Below are positions 61,246 to 64,000 of a DNA stretch of 64,000 nt, one piece after another. This DNA comes from Lentzea alba. Lineage in GTDB: Bacteria; Actinomycetota; Actinomycetes; Mycobacteriales; Pseudonocardiaceae. The translations under genes and the position numbers were made by a program. Location: NCBI RefSeq assembly GCF_011067745.1, contig NZ_JAAMPJ010000016.1:163029-227028 (forward strand). Reading direction: 5' to 3'. The notes beneath the pieces are model-generated. The model saw nothing but the letters and a program-made list of their open reading frames with translations. It had not been told where the DNA came from and did not search any database. The number at the start of each line of letters is the position of its first letter. Positions within the stretch are counted from its first letter, which is position 1.

Positions 61246-61266
61246 GGCGAAAGGTTCGCCGTTTTT
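61246..61266 (+). terminator. Intrinsic terminator-like hairpin in the lsr2 leader region
   Basis: GGCGAA (61246-61251), loop AGG, TTCGCC (61255-61260), then G and five T. This is a textbook intrinsic terminator, rare in such GC-rich DNA, on the plus strand about 80 bases before lsr2, with no plus-strand gene upstream in the preceding kilobase. TGACCC and GGGTCA arms just upstream (61213-61236) could form a competing stem. It may insulate lsr2 or act as an attenuator. Confidence 0.6.
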
Positions 61267-61347
61267 CCTCATCTGGACTATGGTGTTGTCGAAGCACGTG
61301 GTTACGTCGAGGATCCGCGTGCTATGTGAGTACCCAACGGAGGAACA

Positions 61348-61689
61348 GTGGCACAGCAGACCGTCGTCCAACTCATCGACGACCTCGACGGCGGAGAAGC
61401 CGACGAGACCGTGACCTTCGCACTTGACGGTGTCGAGTACGCCATCGACCTGTCGAAGGGAAATGCGGAGCGGCTTCGCGAGTCGCTGGCAGACTTCGTC
61501 GGCAAGGCCCGTCGTGCGGGTGGCCGCAAGCAGCGCAAGGGCACCGGCAAGTCGACGGTGAAGGCCACCGACAAGGCCGAGGCGCAGCGCATTCGTGACT
61601 GGGCCCGCGCACAGGGGCACCAGATCTCGGACCGTGGTCGCATTCCGCAGAACCTGGTCGTGCAGTTCCAGGAAGCGCACGCCTCCTGA
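61348..61689 (+). CDS. lsr2: Lsr2 nucleoid-associated xenogeneic silencer
   Basis: 113 residues from GTG 61348, with GGAGG five bases upstream. The N-terminal dimerisation domain reads MAQQTVVQLIDDLDGGEADE and VTFALDGVEYAIDLS. A basic linker (GGRKQRKGTGKSTVKATDKA) and the C-terminal AT-hook-like domain with RGRIPQNLVVQFQEAH follow. The RGR motif inserts into AT-rich minor grooves. Lsr2 compacts the chromosome and silences foreign DNA, including islands like the defence operon in this window. It has a strong leader hairpin and a terminator after the stop. Confidence 0.96.
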   Translation: MAQQTVVQLIDDLDGGEADETVTFALDGVEYAIDLSKGNAERLRESLADFVGKARRAGGRKQRKGTGKSTVKATDKAEAQRIRDWARAQGHQISDRGRIPQNLVVQFQEAHAS

Positions 61690-61711
61690 CCTGCGCACAT
61701 GCGAGGTTTCC

Positions 61712-61741
61712 ACACGTCGGCCGGGTCGCCGGCCGACGTGT
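61712..61741 (+). terminator. 13-bp hairpin terminator after lsr2
   Basis: ACACGTCGGCCGG (61712-61724), loop GTCG, CCGGCCGACGTGT (61729-61741), followed by TAA. Perfect stem 22 bases after the lsr2 stop; it also lies beyond the 3' end of the convergent pabAB gene. Confidence 0.85.
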
Positions 61742-61812
61742 TAACCCGAGGTTTGCGATCCATCAGGATCAAACACAGTCCGGTTCGTTCACACCATCCC
61801 CGGAACGTGGGA

Positions 61813-63810
61813 TCAACGACCGGGAAAGTCCGCTCCGAACAGGCGTGACACCGCTGTTGCCTTGACCGCTGTCTCCTCGAATTCCTCGTCAGGGTCGGAC
61901 AGCGAGATCACAGCTCCGCCAACACCGAAACTGACCTGGTCGCCGTTCGCGACGAGGGTTCGGATGACGATGCTGAAGTCGGCGGCTCCGTTGAGCGAGA
62001 AGTAACCGAGCGCTCCCGAGTACACCCCACGTGGACCGGCTTCCAACCCATCAAGGATCTGCATGGTCCGGATCTTCGGTGCACCGGTCATGGATCCACC
62101 GGGAAACGCGGCTCGAACACATCGGACGGCAGAACTGTCCGGCCGAAGCCTGGCCCTCACGGTGCTCACCAATTGGTGCACGGTCGCATAGGTCTCGACG
62201 TCGAACAACCGCGTCACCTCGACCGAACCCACTTCCGCGCACGTGCCGAGATCGTTGCGGACGAGGTCCACGATCATCAGGTTCTCCGCCCGGTCCTTGA
62301 CCGAACGGACCAACGCAGTGCGCAACATCTCGTCGGCCGGCTCATCAACACCGCGAGGGCGGGTGCCCTTGATCGGCGATGACTCCACGACGCCATCTCG
62401 GTCGATCCGGATAAATCGTTCGGGTGACGTGCTGAGCACGGACAGTTCACCGAAACGCAGCAACGCCCCGAACGGAACGGGATTTGCGGCACGAAGCAGC
62501 CGATAAGTGTCCCACGGGTCGAACGAGGCGGGTCCCGGCGTCGTGCACGACATCATGTTCGTCAGGCACACCTCGTACGTCTCCCCCGCCGTGATCGCTT
62601 CCTGGCAGGCACCGATCAGCTTCAGGTAGTGCGCACGCGGATGCCGCAGCGTCACATCGGACACGACCGGCCGCAAAGGCTCACCCAAATGCCTCAAGTC
62701 CGCCAGGACGGCAGAAACGTCGCCGAACCAGGAGTCGTCGGTCAACGACAGCAAATAGACGCAATCATCAACGTGATCGATGACCACGGCACGGTCCGCG
62801 AAGACGAACGACGCGTCAGGCTGTTCCGCGCGGTGTGCGAAGTCGCCGCCGCACTCCGCCTTCAACTCGTAGCCGAGATACCCGACCCACCCCAGTGCGA
62901 AGTCGAACGGCACATCGGGCTGCTCCACGCCCCACTGCGCGAGGTCGTCGTCCAGCCACGAGAAGAAGGACGGACAGGACAACCGTTCGCCGTCGAGCAC
63001 GAGTTCCTGGTCCGGCACCGAGTACTGCGCGACGCGCGCGAGGGGCCCCGAGGCGTCCCCCATGAAGGAGAACCGCCCACCGGACCCGCTGTCCAGCCAG
63101 AACGCGGCCTCAGACGCCCCGTGGAGCGCCGCGAACGCCGCCTCGGCGTCGACGGGCAGGTCCAGGCGCCGGACGTGCACAGCGCGCCGCTGAGGCTCTC
63201 GACGAACCAGCACCGGTTCCGGCACCGCGACCGTCCGCGTGGGGGTCAGCGCGCCGAAGTTCGCGAGCATCTCGCGCCCGAAGTCCGTGCAGATGGACTC
63301 GGGGTGGAACTGCACACCCCACGCGGGTCGGTCGAGAGCGCGCACACCCATCAGCACGCCGTCGTCGCTCCACGCGACGGGTTCCAAAGAAGAAGGCAGG
63401 TCCGTGACCGCCAACGAGTGGTAGCGCACGACGTCCAACGGCGACGGCAACCCGGCGAACACGTCCACGCCCGTGTGCGTGACGGGGGAAACGATCCCAT
63501 GGCGCGGCACGGGCGCAGGGCCGACCACAGCGCCGTAGGAAAGACACAGTCCCTGGTGTCCGAGACACACGCCCAGCAACGGAATCTCGGCGTGCTCGAT
63601 CACCGCGCGGCAGATGCCGAAGTCGGCGGGATTGCCCGGCCGGCCGGGTCCGGGCGAGATCACCACGTTGTCGAACGAACGCAGTGAGGCCAGCCGAAAT
63701 CGCGGGTCGTCGTTGTGGACGACCACGGGCTCGGCACCGTTCACCTCAGCGAGGTGCTGGAAGAGGTTGAACGTGAACGAGTCGTAGTTGTCGATGAGCA
63801 GAGTGCGCAT
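61813..63810 (-). CDS. pabAB: Fused aminodeoxychorismate synthase PabA-PabB
   Basis: 665 residues. The glutamine amidotransferase half (1-190) has Cys82 in LLGVCLGHQG and the His169/Glu171 pair in GVQFHPES. The chorismate-binding half (about 215-660) has LGWVGYLGYELKAECGG, YEVCLTNMM, LSTSPERFIRI, SSPIKGTRPRG, ENLMIVDLVRNDLG and FPGGSMTGAPKIRTMQ. It makes 4-amino-4-deoxychorismate from chorismate and glutamine for folate or for secondary products such as chloramphenicol- or candicidin-type compounds. Fused PabAB is common in actinomycetes for both. ATG 63810 (MRTLLIDNYDSF) is the family start. No pabC or folate gene is adjacent. Confidence 0.93.
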   Translation of the reverse strand: MRTLLIDNYDSFTFNLFQHLAEVNGAEPVVVHNDDPRFRLASLRSFDNVVISPGPGRPGNPADFGICRAVIEHAEIPLLGVCLGHQGLCLSYGAVVGPAPVPRHGIVSPVTHTGVDVFAGLPSPLDVVRYHSLAVTDLPSSLEPVAWSDDGVLMGVRALDRPAWGVQFHPESICTDFGREMLANFGALTPTRTVAVPEPVLVRREPQRRAVHVRRLDLPVDAEAAFAALHGASEAAFWLDSGSGGRFSFMGDASGPLARVAQYSVPDQELVLDGERLSCPSFFSWLDDDLAQWGVEQPDVPFDFALGWVGYLGYELKAECGGDFAHRAEQPDASFVFADRAVVIDHVDDCVYLLSLTDDSWFGDVSAVLADLRHLGEPLRPVVSDVTLRHPRAHYLKLIGACQEAITAGETYEVCLTNMMSCTTPGPASFDPWDTYRLLRAANPVPFGALLRFGELSVLSTSPERFIRIDRDGVVESSPIKGTRPRGVDEPADEMLRTALVRSVKDRAENLMIVDLVRNDLGTCAEVGSVEVTRLFDVETYATVHQLVSTVRARLRPDSSAVRCVRAAFPGGSMTGAPKIRTMQILDGLEAGPRGVYSGALGYFSLNGAADFSIVIRTLVANGDQVSFGVGGAVISLSDPDEEFEETAVKATAVSRLFGADFPGR

Positions 63811-63873
63811 TGCAGGACGGCACTCTACCTGCCAAAACACCCTAAAAGAGCAACGAGAGAGGGCGGCCACAAA

Positions 63874-64000
63874 TGAACCGCTCCCCGGAAGTTGGACTGG
63901 TATCCAGTTCCGACTCTCCGGGGAGCGGTTCGTTGCATCCACGAAGTTCGTTGTGTGAGCGGCAGCGGGAGGCTGCTGTCGCGTTGTTCGAGGCTGGGTA
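63874..64000 (+). mobile_element. Left end of a probable IS3-like insertion sequence (runs off the window)
   Basis: TGAACCGCTCCCCGG at 63874 has the TG-first look of an IS3-family terminal repeat, and from TTG 63933 an open frame begins that includes ERQREAAVALFEAGY, the opening of transposase OrfA helix-turn-helix domains. GGGGAG lies seven bases before that TTG. The element continues past the window edge, so its other end, target duplication and completeness cannot be seen. It would sit about 63 bases upstream of pabAB. Confidence 0.6.
63875..63931 (+). other. Hairpin covering the transposase ribosome site
   Basis: GAACCGCTCCCCGG (63875-63888) pairs perfectly with CCGGGGAGCGGTTC (63918-63931). 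Between them GGACTGG-TAT-CCAGTTCC continues the stem imperfectly. The right arm holds the only ribosome-binding sequence for the putative transposase start, so transcripts entering from outside would hide it. Confidence 0.7.

Noticed and set aside
61813..63810. pabAB as part of an antibiotic gene cluster
   Set aside because: No aminodeoxychorismate mutase, nitrating, NRPS or PKS gene lies within the window on the visible side.

Overview
The window is very GC-rich, densely coded DNA with strong third-position GC bias. Its gene set is that of a filamentous actinomycete: Lsr2, SARP- and LuxR-type giant regulators, a CebR-like operator, TTA codons in accessory genes, a PopR/ClpP3-ClpP4-like pair and many secreted hydrolases. 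A member of the Pseudonocardiaceae (Lentzea/Saccharothrix-like) is my best guess from gene style, not from a database match.

Layout. 1-3.7 kb: the end of a ThDP enzyme gene, a membrane glycosyltransferase, a DinB-like protein and a HEAT-repeat protein. 3.7-11.3 kb: a catabolic operon (LysR regulator, aldehyde dehydrogenase, FAD amine oxidase-like enzyme, amino-acid dehydrogenase, CaiB-type CoA-transferase, glutaryl-CoA dehydrogenase-like enzyme, TetR regulator) that reads as a lysine/pipecolate/glutarate-type pathway ending at crotonyl-CoA. 11.3-18.1 kb: a secreted cyclophilin, a deletion scar joining halves of two dead genes, a small antitoxin-like protein, a GH16 glucanase under a CebR-like operator, a membrane NACHT NTPase whose ribosome site lies in a hairpin, and a tandem RlpA-like secreted protein. 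18.1-31.9 kb: RecQ helicase, a secreted S15 peptidase, a maleylacetate reductase-like enzyme, an esterase/aminoacyl-phospholipid synthase pair, a LuxR-type STAND regulator, two tandem LysE exporters, a lipoprotein and an M23 peptidase.

32.0-38.9 kb is the most interesting part: six minus-strand genes, mostly overlapping, that form a restriction-modification-like defence island. In order of transcription they encode a Vsr-type nuclease, an XRE-HTH/GHKL-ATPase fusion, an unknown protein, a DUF6339-like protein, a C5 DNA methyltransferase homologue whose catalytic cysteine is replaced by arginine, and a normal C5 methyltransferase. I infer that the GHKL ATPase is the sensor or motor, the two methylases mark self DNA as a pair, and the Vsr-fold protein cuts.

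39-47.6 kb: a CitA/CitB-like two-component system divergent from a TctCBA tricarboxylate transporter, then a MalT/SARP hybrid regulator. 47.6-60.3 kb: a secretome block (RTX-like, SNase-CBM2 fusion, TPR protein, LamG, M14 carboxypeptidase, S1 protease, lipoproteins). Inside it sits a PopR-like regulator with two matching palindromic operators and a ClpP pair, one member of which lacks the catalytic serine. 60.3-64 kb: a structured repeat region, tRNA-Leu(CAA), an orphan CsoR with its operator, Lsr2, a fused PabA-PabB, and the left end of an apparent insertion sequence running off the window. No rRNA, CRISPR array, integrase or prophage was seen.
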